A DNA stretch of 40,114 bases from Priapulus caudatus (GCF_000485595.1 NW_014577089.1:220048-260161); one strand, 5' to 3'. Counted from the first letter of the stretch, positions 10,423-21,136 are shown. The notes: generated by a model not told the origin, from the letters alone. Numbers and translations: made by a program.

Positions 10423-12574
10423 CTTCTTCCCTAATGTCATCCACATCTTCACTACCCACAAGGGTCGCTTCTTCATTACCACTACTCAGCTTATCAGCCT
10501 CTGCGCCATCGTCAGCAAACTGCCGCACAATGTTCCGGATGATCACCTCTGCTTGCTTCAACACGGACTTGCTGGCATCTCCATCCGCAGCACTCACCCT
10601 CTCATCACCCCGCAGTGCACCAGGGGGCGGGGTGAGGACACCAGGCGGCGGGGTATCCAGCGAGCGGTTGTCCTCGCTGCTAGACGTCTGAGAGAAGATG
10701 CTCGCCTCAGCCAGCCTCAGCACCGAGGCACCCTGCCTCACCCCGCCTCGATCCAGCCCGCCCCTCGCGCCTCCGCCGGCCGTCAGCGGCTGCAAGCGAA
10801 ACAAGTTCGGCCAGCTCTCCTGGTGCGGCGCCACGCTGCTCGCCTCGCTCGGCGCCACCTGGCTGTTGTCGGCGTTGCCGGGCGCCTGGCGGGCGAACAG
10901 CGCGTAGCAACCCGGCGTCGCCATGCTGCTCGCCTCGCTCGGAGCCAGCTGGCTGTTGTGGGTGTTGCCCGGGGCCTGCCGCGAGAACACGCCATAGTAT
11001 CCGGCCGGTGTCGGGAGCTGCCGGCACGTACTGGTCAGCAGGAGGCCGGTCGGCGTGACCAGCTGACCGTGCGCGAACGCGGGCAGCTGCTGCTGCTGCT
11101 GGAGGAGAACGCGGGGCAGGTGACCGGCGCTCAGCCACTGGTGCGTGCTGTCCAGCGGAAAGTGCTGCGAGACGCGGCTCACCGTCGACAGCCGCGACGA
11201 GTCGCCGAAGCGCGACGACAAGAGGCTATCCGCCGCGAGCCGGCTCGAGCTCATCACGCAGCGACGGTGCATCGAGCCGGGCAGCGAGCACGCACCGCCA
11301 TGCGCGGACCCGGCGACGTCGTCCCGCGCGCGCGGCGTCGCCTCGGACATGTTCGCTAGCGACAGCGACAGCTCCTGGAAGTCGATTGAGTCGAAGATGT
11401 GCTCCTCCTCGGGAGCGATCTCGGCGAAGCCCTCGCGGTGGTGGCCCGTCTCGTCGACGCTGTAGTCGGCGTCGAACTCTCCCGGGTCAAACTCGAGGTC
11501 GCTGCTCGAGCTCTTCGTCAGCGTGCCGTGCACCGTCGTCGGCCGTGTCGACAGCTCGTCGGGATAGCTCGTCTCGGTCGTCGTCGTGTCGTCGTCGCAG
11601 TCCGACCCATCGGTGGGTATCGGCTGCGAGACGGCGTTCTGCCCGGTGCCGTCGTCGACGCGAGTGAGCCACTGGTCGGCAAGCGGCGAGCGATCGGCGA
11701 CTACAGTAGCGATGGAGCGCGATGTCTCGCTCGAGCTGGAAAACGCGTCGGAGCACGCGGCGGCAGCACCAGCTCTCGTTCTCGACTGGTCGCTCTTGTG
11801 ATAGGCGACGCTCGGACTTCCGATGCTCAGCGTGATGCGCTCGTCTTCGTCTCCCAGGCTCGCATCCCCGACGACGGCGGCAGCCTCCGTCGCCATGGAT
11901 GCGGCCACCTCGTCTCCTCCCCTGGGAGACTTCCAGCCGCGATCTCTCCCATTCGACGCGGGACGGCGAACGTCGAGCGTGATTTTGGCACTAGTCTGCC
12001 CCTGGTGTTCGCTGTAAGGCACACAATCGCTGTCGCTCGATTCGCTCGGGTGCGCGTTCGCTCGCGCAAAGTCGCGCACGCTGCTCCGGCCCGAGCTGCC
12101 GCTGTCTGGCGACGGCCGCGCGTCCGCAAACGCGCGAGGCAGCGAGAACGCCTCGTCCAGATGCTCGACGCCGCGTCCCATCCGCGACGAGCTCAGCATC
12201 GACAGCGGAGGAAGGTCGACGCCGAGACTGCTCGTCTGCGACACGGTGCGGCTGCCCTGCGCCCCATTGCCGCCGCCGCCGCCGCGAGGGTTGCCGCTGC
12301 CGCCGACGCTCTTGATCTTCTTGCGCAGGTGGCGCCGGCTGTGGTCGGCGGCGCGGTGGCGCCGGTAGAGGCACACGTGGCAGCCGACGCTCGCCGTCGT
12401 GTCGTTGCCTGTCGTCGACAGACTGCTGTCCGGCTTCGGCTGCTTCTCGGGCGTGCCCTCGCTGCTGTCGGTGGCGGTCATCGGACCGGACGTCCGGCAC
12501 GGGCCGGGAACGGCGAACTGCCGTCCATCGCAGAGGACGCCGTCCCAGCTCCTTGGTCTGTCCTGGCTGGCCAG
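10423..12574 (-). CDS. Gene A exon 5, large disordered-region exon
   Basis: A 2152-nt exon with an uninterrupted frame of 717 codons. The acceptor is GTGACAG|CTGGCC, just after an in-frame TGA; the donor is GAAGAAG|GTACGTG. Only this acceptor gives the phase 0 needed after exon 4. From the N-terminus: a SWDGVLCDGRQF block; a Cys/His/Arg patch (CHVCLYRRHR...RRHLRKKIK); a long Ser/Asp-rich region; an acidic block with FDPGEFDADY and EEEHIFDSIDFQELSL; a Gln run; a 30-residue tandem duplication (about 10831-11010); a Pro-rich TPPPG segment; and a possible helix SVLKQAEVIIRNIVRQF. The exon is much more GC-rich than its flanks, which leaves long antisense frames open. I cannot assign a family or catalytic function. 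Confidence 0.85.
10831..11010 (-). repeat. 90-bp (30-codon) duplication inside gene A exon 5
   Basis: Two adjacent segments 90 bases apart encode related peptides: one with YYGVFSRQAPGN and SQLAPSEASS, the other with CYALFARQAPGN and SQVAPSEASS. The offset is a multiple of three and the frame is kept. Differences at the protein level are conservative (V/L, S/A, L/V), suggesting the duplicate is maintained under constraint. Confidence 0.85.
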
Positions 12575-12703
12575 CTGTCACATGCAACAAGCACATTTTG
12601 AATGCTATTTCGAAATTGCTTTTTTTATATAGTTGACTGCCAAGCATTGACTCTTTTATGAGGTATAGCTTTCTCACAACAACTTTATTAAAAACTTGCA
12701 TAC

Positions 12704-13012
12704 TCTGTTACCTGGCACAGCCTTCTTATAGTAACTGTCTTTCCGGGGACACCTTTCTCACAGTACCTATCTTATAACAATAAATGCCTATGCAAAGTAA
12801 CGTTTTACCTGCTGATTGCTTACCTCTGAATGCCTCCTAGCAGTAACTCTGTTATCTGACACACCCTGCTCACAGTATCTCTCTTACCTAGGACGCCCAA
12901 TTCACGATAACTCTATTCACCGTGGGACACCTTCCACGCAGTTTCTCTCACGCCTATTCAGAGTACGCTTTTAGAGCTAGTCTCTTACCTGAGACAGCCT
13001 CCTTGCGGTAAC
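12704..13012 (-). repeat. 32-bp degenerate tandem repeat that includes the exon 4 splice donor
   Basis: About ten units of 31-36 bases. The unit nearest the exon (12981-13012) contains the last 24 coding bases of exon 4 and the true donor CTCAG|GTAAGA. In the minus-strand sense other units repeat the pattern GTTACnGnnAGnAGG...CAGGTAA. Donor-like GTAA is kept in the units around 12712 (CCAGGTAACAG), 12824 (GAGGTAAGCA) and 12888 (TAGGTAAGAG); other units have decayed to ATAAC or GTGAA. The array therefore spans the exon-intron boundary. Confidence 0.8.
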
Positions 13013-13196
13013 TCTAACCGAATACTCTCTATGCTGTAAACCATCGTGTGACGCATCGGAGGGCTCGTCCGCTGCATGGGCGTAGGCGGAGGATGCTTCG
13101 AGTTTCTTTCCCTGAAGGTAGTCCTGGAAATCCTGCTGCTGAAACACATTCGTGGAGCTGCCACTTGGACGCTCCAGACTCAGAGTGCGAGTGAAC
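12989..13196 (-). CDS. Gene A exon 4
   Basis: A 208-nt exon with a strong acceptor (TTTCTCTCCTGCAG) and donor CTCAG|GTAAGA. The first base completes an Arg codon with exon 3 (AG|G), followed by 69 codons starting FTRTLSLERPSGSS and ending VTARRLSQ. It is rich in Ser, Gln and Asp and has an amphipathic-looking FQQQDFQDYLQGKKLEA stretch. Its last eight codons are part of the 32-bp repeat described separately, so the exon end may have been extended or copied by repeat expansion. Alternative donors in the array could in principle lengthen the exon. Confidence 0.75.
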
Positions 13197-13229
13197 CTGC
13201 AGGAGAGAAAGCATGCTTGTAGCTGCATA

Positions 13230-13600
13230 GTGTCCGTGCTACACAGTAAAGCTGCACTCTGTGGTGGCTACACTGTATGCTGCACTTTATGCTACACTTC
13301 ATGCTGCACTCTGTGATACACTGTACTCTTCAATCTATGCTATAATGTATGCTGCACCCTATGGCTACTCTGTGAGCTGCAATCTGTGCTACACTGTATG
13401 CTGTGCACTATGCAACACTTTAAGGTACACATTGTAATATACTGTGAGCTGCACAATACAGTGTAAGCTATCCTGTAAAACTTGGAGTTGAATAACTACA
13501 TTATGAGCTGCTATGTAAGCTACACTAAAGCTACATTGCAATTACATTCTAAGCTACCACATAAAGCTGCATCTATGCTAAACTATTACGACTATTGCAC
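13230..13600. repeat. Degenerate short tandem repeat in gene A intron 3
   Basis: The words TATGCTGCACT, TGTGCTACACTGT and TGTGAGCTGCA recur every 12-16 bases with heavy decay across the intron between exons 3 and 4. On plus this creates meaningless Tyr/Cys-rich frames. Confidence 0.7.
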
Positions 13601-13689
13601 CTACATTGTTACATATAAGGCCATGCAAAAGAATAACTATGAAGAATGCATTACATATTGCATGAGCTGTTAACATGCAAAACAAGCAC

Positions 13690-13882
13690 CTGTTTCGCCC
13701 TTCATCTGCGACTTCCCACGGAATTTCTCTGATACACACACTGCCCAGGTTTTCCCATTCTGTCTCATCTGTGCTCTTGCTGCTTTTGAGAGACTGTCGT
13801 TTTCCAGATGTTTGTACTATCTCGATGGTTCCTGCTTTCCCAATATCCCTCCAGAGGTCCCGCATACCTTCTTTCTCCTTAA
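13690..13882 (-). CDS. Gene A exon 3
   Basis: A 193-nt exon: acceptor CACTTGCAG|TTAAGG, donor AACAG|GTGCTT. Its first two bases complete a Val codon with exon 2 (G|TT); it then encodes KEKEGMRDLWRDIGKAG, a basic Ser-rich stretch (KRQSLKSSKSTDE) and WENLGSVCIREIPWEVADEG, ending phase 2. The sharp change from repetitive intron to hydrophilic open frame, good splice sites and phase agreement on both sides make it one of the better-supported exons. No known domain recognised. Confidence 0.8.
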
Positions 13883-14431
13883 CTGCAAGTGTTTTTTATG
13901 GACATTTCTAAGTGATGTAACAATATGATTGCACTGAAAATAACTGAAAGTCTGCCATAGATGCTATGCAACCAAAAATTAAATACTTATCGTGCAAGTC
14001 AAACCGAAGGAAAACGTATTGTAGCAATAAAAAAGTGTGTAACACAGAACCATTTGTTTACATATCAGGTTATGTGCAATACCGAGGCTTTTCAAAGTGT
14101 CACCGATTGTTTAGTTCCACTAGCGGTTTTCCAGACAACATGGGTCAACTCTACAACAACAGTTACTGTCGCCACAGGCACAAGTTTTCTCACCAAAACC
14201 GCGTTGCCATCATTCATCATCAACGCCTCGCAATAACAATTACCGGCAGTGAAAAAAAGCAAAAATTGCTTCGCACGGCCAACGTACAACAACAAACTTC
14301 CACGTCAGCCGCGAAAGTTCAAAAAGGGAGAAGCTGAGTGAACTGTACGATAATAAACACGTCTGGTGATAATTCGACGCGGCCGGCGGCCAAACTATGC
14401 CCCCCCTCAAGTGCTCGCACGTGGCACTCAC

Positions 14432-14508
14432 CGTCTGGGTGTGGGTCCGGATGCTTCCTGTGCAGAAGCTTGTCCCAGAAGCTCTCCTTTGACGAATGAT
14501 GGCCCTCC
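14432..14508 (-). CDS. Gene A exon 2
   Basis: A 77-nt exon with acceptor GTTTTTGCAG|GG and consensus donor GACG|GTGAGTG. It encodes EGHHSSKESFWDKLLHRKHP followed by DPHPD, then the first base of the Val codon completed by exon 3. The basic His/Lys-rich composition and phase fit support it. Its leading base implies that the previous exon ends at phase 2, which matches the proposed exon 1. Confidence 0.7.
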
Positions 14509-15660
14509 CTGCAAAAACGCACAATGCTTACTTACATCACACATCTACGTGCTGACTCGTGTGTGACACACATTCTTGTAGTGCAGGATGGCAGGGGCAA
14601 AGCTCACTTCTTCCCAATACGGTCACGCACATATCCCTACCTAACAGAAGTGGATTTTGCAGTGTCACGCAGAGGTGAAACGTGAAAAAAAGTATGAGCC
14701 GCAACCATCCTTAAACCTATCACCCCAAGATTTACCCTGGGGGGATGGGTTTCATCGATGAAATTTCACACATCTCACATTTTTTAACTATGAATCCTGA
14801 CAAATGCAGTATACATGGCCAACCAGTTACGCGTGAGCATTAACTACTTTAACAGGCTATGCCATTAGCCTGCATTGCTGCTACATACTTTTTTGAGCTT
14901 TTTTTCCTTTCCTTACGAGTATCAGGACCATCACTTCTATTGGTCGCACCCTCTTGCTGCCGTCCATTGTCATCATTGCTCTCCTGTCTGTTGGCACCCT
15001 TCTTCTTCCTATCAGTCTTCCTAAATGATGAGATTTACCATTAATTTAGTATGCATTCAGAGTTTCATATGTGCTATACCAGGAGCACAACTATGAATTC
15101 GTGTTTCCACTCAGGGTAGGAAGCTGTCTAATGGCTATTGACATGTTTCAAAGCTGCCCCCCCCCCAACTTGTTGTCTAATAGCTGTATATATATAAATT
15201 ATATTAATATAAATATTAATAATTTGATGTATATATTATATGTAATCATATGAATATTACTGATGGCGATTGAATATAAAAGTTTCTATGTAGATAAACT
15301 CATTCATTACTCTCTGAACTACAAAATTCTGTAAGAGCCATTTCAGTTTCGAATGGTCTGTTTTTTGTCATAATTTACAAATTCCAAATTGGCAAATTTT
15401 CATTGCCCAAGTGTAACATAGTGTATAGCTAGCTGCTTAAAATATGTTTAAATTATGTTTAAAATTGCCCCAGTTAGCAGAGTTTTGTTACTAGGTCACT
15501 GGTCAACTAGGGACCATTCAACATCCTACAATACTAGGCTATCGCATTACTAAGCTGCCACTAGCAGTAAGTACTATTCCAAGATATGGAGTGCTGGACC
15601 ACGATTTGGCTCAGCGTGAAGTTAGATGACTCTACTTGACCTAACTCCCTCTTCATCTTC

Positions 15661-16457
15661 CTAAAGCTCGGCGCACACGTGAGTAATTTTACTCAAGTAA
15701 AATGATGCAGAGTCAAAATACTCACGCGTAATATTTTCAGCGTTCGCCGCACACGTGAGTAAAATTACTCAAGGAATAAAGGCGTTTTTATCTAATCGAA
15801 AGCGCTTTACGGTTTCGAAAATCTTCCATTTATCTAGACGGTTTCGTGAAAGCGCTTTGGTAGTTTCTCGTTTTTATCTAGACGGTTTGCGAAAGTGCTT
15901 TGCGAAACCGTCGAAATCGGCCAGCGAGCGATTTCAGACGCTTTCATGATTCGATATGGCGGATAGTCAAACGTAAGTTATTAAGTAGTTATCTTAATAA
16001 ATGATTATATAAGAATAATAAGTTAATGTGTTATAAAAACGTACAAAGATCAGCTAAATCCTAACCAAATGGTGATCGTAGCTGAGTGTTTTTATGTAAC
16101 AAAAGCGCTTTCACCAAACCGCTGATCACGTGATTTAGGAAACCGATTTACCGATTTCGCTTAGATAAAAACGCCTTAAGTAGTAATGCAGTTCACGTGA
16201 CTGTGCGCAGCCAATACTGGGCGCACAATGATTTAAACGCATGCGCTGTGAGTACCAGTGTTGAGTAAATTTACTCAGCGCGCGCGCACACGTTGAGTAA
16301 AATGATGCATGAGTCAAAAATTATCAAACACGTTTGATATCGAGTAAAATGACGCATGCGTCAAATTACTCAACGAAAATCCGCCGCACACGTGAGTAAA
16401 ATGACTCATGCGTCATTTTACTTGAGTAAAATTACTCACGTGTGCGCCGGGCTTTAG
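15661..16457. mobile_element. TIR element with CACACGTGAGTAA ends (outer, interrupted)
   Basis: The left end CTAAAGCTCGGCGCACACGT and continuation GAGTAATTTTACTCAAG are mirrored at the right end (ACTCACGTGTGCGCCGGGCT then TTAG). The inverted ends exceed 40 bases and contain further internal inverted copies (CGCACACGTGAGTAAAA at about 15748 and at 16383). A TA at each edge suggests Tc1/mariner-type integration. No transposase frame is present, so it is non-autonomous. It is split by a second element. Confidence 0.8.
15777..16178. mobile_element. Nested TIR element with AAGGCGTTTTTATCTA ends
   Basis: TAAAGGCGTTTTTATCTAA on the left is inverted at the right as TTAGATAAAAACGCCTTA. Inside are inverted copies of CGAAAGCGCTTT / AAAGCGCTTTC and AAACCG words. 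It lies within the CACACGTGAGTAA element, so it inserted later. Internal sequence is AT-rich and non-coding. Confidence 0.75.
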
Positions 16458-17978
16458 ACCAGCCCAATAAAGCTTGTCCCTACTTGCTTTTATGCAAATG
16501 ATATTCGTATAATGATGTAACGTCCTATTGTATAGCTCTTACGGCCTAATACAGAAAAATGGGTTCTATTTCACGTTTTCTGTACTGTATGTTTTTGGAC
16601 TAGCAAAAAAATGTTTCTTTGACCCAATCAAATGAAAAAAATATGATTTGCTGTCAGACCATGCTACACTCTATTGGAAAGCAATATCTGTGTATTTACA
16701 TGAATTCATGAGCCTGTGCACACGTATGATAATGCGCACGTCTAAGAATGAGGACATGAATGTCTCACTTTCGCGCACACATGTATGTGAGCATGCATTT
16801 TGCATGTGCACAAACGAGTAACGTATGATATATATGTGCGCATGTGAGATCGTGTATACATATATTTGTATGGCTCATATGTGTCAATTAATGAACAAAT
16901 TTTCATTAATTACCTATCTCATTAATATTAATCAAGCATATTAATTAATTATGAGAACAGTCAATCCTATTACAATTTATTGCATTGACTTGTTGTTATA
17001 CACACACCATCAAATCATCTATAGACTGTATGCAAAATCTGTAAGCAATAAATTGTGTTTTACGTTTTAGAATATGTACATGTCATGTGTGATCTGTTTT
17101 CCTTTTGGTGCAACATCCAACCTAGACAAAGGTGCACAGAGACAAGTACTGTGATTTCATGTGCAGAAACTTTTGATTCTAAAGCTGCATCTTTTTGATA
17201 TCGTGGTATTTAAATCCAAATGCTCTTACTATGCACAGCATTTCACTCTTTTCTTAAAAGTTCAGAAGTATAACTTTAAAATCTCACTGGACAGCTAATC
17301 TCCTCACATATCAGCAGAAAGTACTAATCATGCTTGAAAAAATTCATGAAAATAATAGGTAACATCTAAAAACAAGTGTATCTCACTAGGCTTGTCTGGC
17401 TACGTACTGCAAAAATGAGGAATTCAGCTCCGTGTTAAGATGACCTTCAACGTCTTTCCCTAAACATCAATTTCGTTTTTGTACCTCGACTGCAAGTTAA
17501 TAACCCAGAACAATTCACAAGGATCAGTACAAATAGCAGTGAAAATCGTTCTCATATATATGTCAGCTGAAGAGCGAGCACGATAGTCGCGGTGTAGTTG
17601 GAACTCTAGTTTACATGCCAAACTGTTTTTATCTACACCAAATTGTCAACACGAGATGCTTGGTATTTTTTCCTCACGAAAAAAAAATTCAAAACAAAAC
17701 TAGTACGTTTGCGTACACTTTTAGGTGACTCTTATTTCTCCACCCAAACAAAATCGTTGTCAAAAGTAGACACTCGTAAAATTAAATCTACTAATTAGCT
17801 TTTTAATCAGCCATCTCTCTCATTACTAATAGTGGCACAACTACTGCACCTACGTAGCATGGACATTCACTGCAGGTTTCAATTCCTACTGAAAGCGAAA
17901 ACACTGTCTTGCCTCACGGTTCATTGATTCACGGTGAATCAGCACGCTTAATTAATCAGTTTCTCTTCTTTTTGCTAC

Positions 17979-18094
17979 CTCGGTCTGCGCCATGCAGTCA
18001 CCGCGTCAATCAGAAATGCTTCAAAAATGCCTTGACCGCGCCGAGCCGTGCCATAAGTTGGCAGCTGCCTGAAAACCATCATGCATTCGAACAT
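17979..18094 (-). CDS. Gene A exon 1, coding part (candidate)
   Basis: The first ATG (18092-18094) downstream of a TATA box on minus opens 38 codons (MFECMMVFRQLPTYGTARRG then QGIFEAFLIDAVTAWRRP) and reaches donor CCGAG|GTAGCA just before an in-frame stop. The exon ends with two bases (AG) that form Arg with the first base of exon 2, so the phase fits. G at -3 is acceptable start context. Weak points are the modest donor (C at +5), the short exon and the overlap with a plus-strand open frame that I consider a by-product of the GC-rich patch. Confidence 0.45.
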
Positions 18095-18224
18095 CGCACG
18101 TTCCGAAGATGTTTTGAAGAGTTAATACCGGCCAGCTGTTTTGAAGGAAGCGGCGGTCGCCTGCCTGCGTGCGCAGCAGCCCCACGGACGGCTCTGAATC
18201 ACGCGCGCTTCACACTGGGCCGCC

Positions 18225-18232
18225 TTTATATA
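18225..18232 (-). promoter_or_regulatory. TATA box of gene A promoter (candidate)
   Basis: The complement reads GCGTATATAAAGGCGGC, a canonical TATATAAA with GC-rich flanks. A start site about 30 bases downstream (near 18200) would leave about 100 bases of 5' UTR without an upstream ATG before the ATG at 18094. Confidence 0.5.
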
Positions 18233-18353
18233 CGCTCCAGTTTGTACGGGCGTGCGCGCTCTTCATCACGCCGTCATGCACTAGCATTGCTGATCGATGG
18301 CGTTCTATTATATACAACACTCACTCTCGTGGTCATTAACGCGCTCCTTTCAC

Positions 18354-18356
18354 ACA

Positions 18357-18396
<40 letters not shown>

Positions 18397-18455
18397 CACG
18401 CGCACGCACACACACACACGCACACGCACACGAACACGCACGCACGCACATAGAT
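18354..18455. repeat. (CACG)n/(CA)n microsatellite
   Basis: About 100 bases of ACGC/ACAC alternating purine-pyrimidine repeat just upstream of the gene A promoter. Such tracts can adopt Z-DNA; that role here is inference. Confidence 0.95.
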
Positions 18456-21136
18456 ATATGCTCATTATTTTTTGCTTAACATATATATGTTAGCTGCACA
18501 ACAAAGGCACGCGTTTCTTTTTTTAACAGCCACTGGGATTACTTTCTACCGAACTTGTCAATCACTGAAATTTTATAGTTGATATGATATGGTAACTGCA
18601 GGATATTGATACAAATATCTCACCAATAAACTCAAGTAATTTTACATGGACGTATCAGGTTTCTACAAAACATTGCAAACTCAGCGTATGCATTGACTGT
18701 GTCATTTATAATTGCATGATAATATAATTCGTATACAAAAATTACATTATACTTCATATCATTGCAGGTATATTTCGAATTTAGCTTCATCTTGAGACGT
18801 TTTTTAAATAAATATGTAGAGAAATATAGATTCAGCATTTAGCTTCAGCAGCTAGTGGGTGAAGAGTGAGTACTGTTGTTCATGTTCATGAGTAAGGGCA
18901 TACACTTCCACATCACTAACCAAACTCCAAGTCTTGATAATATTTCAGGTAATGACGTCTATGAATTTAGAAATGCCTATTGATGAGGGCTAACTGACTT
19001 TTCCAAATTTAGTTATAATCTACACAAGACGAAACAGTGTAAAACATTAACAACACTTAAACTTACTAAATATAACACATGACTAATCAAGTAAACACAG
19101 TACACACTCCTCTTACTTCATCTTTCACACATCTAGCCAAACCACAACTTGTCTCTACTTGTTATGTTCCAGATATTATCCCCCATTCAATTTTTAATGA
19201 CACCGTGTTTGCCGCTATAAAGTGCACATAGAAACGATTAAATTTGCACAGAGCATATATGCAAGTACTCAGGCCTGAAAATACGTAATCCTAAAACCCC
19301 GGTCGCACAAACGCAACAAAAACTGGCTTCAGATCGAATTGCTCAGCGAACAAACACAGTGCGTCGTTCCCAGCCCTCTGGCCCTTTGCAGGGTGAGAGA
19401 GTCAGCCGATCCGCCCACAGTGCGAGCGTCGTGAATGGAGCAGCCTGGTCATGGCATGGTTCCCCCGTACGCTCTAGAGCACAGCATCTCCCAACTAGCA
19501 CAAAAGCGACCGCGACAGATGTCAGCCAACACTGGCGCAGCTGCTGCTGATGCTGACAAGTGAGAGAATATTACGGACGTGATTTTGCTACTAAGAACAC
19601 AAGCACCGATCAAAATTTTCTGAACTCACAGCACGCAGAAACAGCTGGTTATAGTATTGTCTACCGCTGTGTTTTAAAAGCACTGCCTTGCCGCAGATTT
19701 GAAACTGTAACGTTGTAATGTGACTATTACTTAAATCATTTTCAAAGCAAAAACAACCATTATGATAGTAGAGGTATGAATGAAGTACCGGTAAGAAAAA
19801 CGTTTGACAGTGAGTTGCTGTATTATTTGCACGCAACTAATTATTATGTGTATGTTTAACATTGTATCATTGGGATTTGCATTATTGTATCACTGTTTTA
19901 GAGGTTGGGTCCTCCTGGATAATAGTTTAATTAACTTTAGATGCCACAGGAATCATTTATATGTATTTATATTATATATGTATTAGAATGTAAAATTTCG
20001 TTATATCCGAATCTATAATGCTCTTTATTTGACCAAGCTTATCACTACACCATATAATCCCCTAAACTACTAAACATTACTTGGAGACAATTTGAAAAAA
20101 CTACAGAAATTATGTGCAATGCATCCACGAATACATTTTAAAGAATCCAACTGCAAGTTTAAGGCTTTACTGTTGACACGGTACAGGATTAAACATAGCA
20201 ATGTTTATGCACTTATTGCGATATGAAGTCATATACTTATCGTCAGCTACTATTACGCAATAGACATAATTCAACAGTGTCATTCTAAATGTCATCACAA
20301 GTTATTACGTTACATGTTTTATATAGATATATTACATGTATGCACAATTTCAAACAGTACCTGATGCCTATACGGCGCAGCATGGTTTAGGGTTGGATGT
20401 CAATGAGGTCAACTCTCTGGGTTCATGTTTCCATCAATGAAATCGTATCCACATCATACACTATGACATTTAGAAAATCACTGAGCTGTCCAAACTCTCA
20501 AGATCTGCAACAGAATACATGTCTGGATCAGACAATATATCTACTCAGTGTTAAACTTGAAACTAACTGCCCTGTATACTCAGTGGTGAAGAACAGCTGC
20601 ATGGCGTGTGCACTGTACAACGTAGAGGCATGGCTCATCACTTTCTCATTATTATTGGCTTGCCCTTGGCAGTGCTTAAGTTCGGTTATTCTGTAGTCAA
20701 GGAACTTACAAAGACATCGAGAAAAATTTGGTGCGGGTTTGCCCATGTGTTGTGCGTGCATCTGTTTGTGTGCGCATGAATGATAAATGTAATGATAATG
20801 ATAATGTCACCATTGCATCCTATGTAAAACCCATACATCCCTGTATAAAAACCTTGTTGGTTGCAATGTCCTTGTGATTACAATTTCTTACTGTGACACT
20901 AATCTACTATTAGAAATATGTTACTGTACACTTCCATTTACTCTTCAACTTGTCAACTAATAATGAGCATCAATGTTTAAAAACAATCTAGAGTTGTAGT
21001 CAGGGCTCGTATTAATGTCAGGTTAAGGCTATATGGGCTAGAGTTAATTGGGGGCTAAGACAAGCTGCAATGACAATGACTGAGTGTAAAGTTTAGCAAT
21101 GCAATAACATTGACTGACCTAGACACACTATATTGT
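18456..21136. other. AT-rich spacer, no supported gene
   Basis: No phase-consistent exon or repeat family was recognised. 19300-19560 is a GC-richer patch without splice support. Plus-strand open frames at 19359-19550 and 20397-20696 look like chance frames. Confidence 0.5.

Larger units (their letters stand above)
14509..17978 (-). other. Gene A intron 1, about 3.5 kb
   Basis: Runs from donor GAG|GTAGCA to acceptor TTTTTGCAG. Apart from the nested MITEs at 15661-16457, the sequence is AT-rich and shows no exon. There is a short palindrome TTTCATCGATGAAA near 14750 and a cluster of CATGTGCA/TATGTGCGC alternating words around 16700-16870. Confidence 0.5.
10049..18094 (-). other. Gene A: spliced gene model, six exons, 3' end incomplete
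   Basis: Six minus-strand exons join with consistent phase at all five junctions: 18094-17979 (ends phase 2), 14508-14432 (ends phase 1), 13882-13690 (ends phase 2), 13196-12989 (ends phase 0), 12574-10423 (ends phase 1) and 10179-10049 (ends phase 0). The joined frame is 2877 nt, or 959 codons, with no stop. The product is hydrophilic, rich in Ser, Arg and acidic residues, and mostly low-complexity; no signal peptide or membrane segment is visible. It has an N-terminal charged region, a Cys/His/Arg-rich patch, acidic conserved-looking blocks and a 30-residue internal duplication. I do not recognise the family. A cytoplasmic scaffold or adaptor is a guess. Exons 3-6 are well supported; exon 1 less so. 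Confidence 0.7.

Noticed and set aside
11399-12601. 400-codon plus-strand open frame opposite gene A exon 5
   Set aside because: It is Arg/Ala-rich and exists because the GC-rich sense exon rarely yields antisense stops. The minus frame has splice sites with matching phase; this one has none.
17909-18493. 194-codon plus-strand open frame
   Set aside because: It runs into the (CACG)n repeat, giving Arg/Thr/His repeats. Its start has no promoter, and the same patch is better explained as minus-strand promoter and exon 1.
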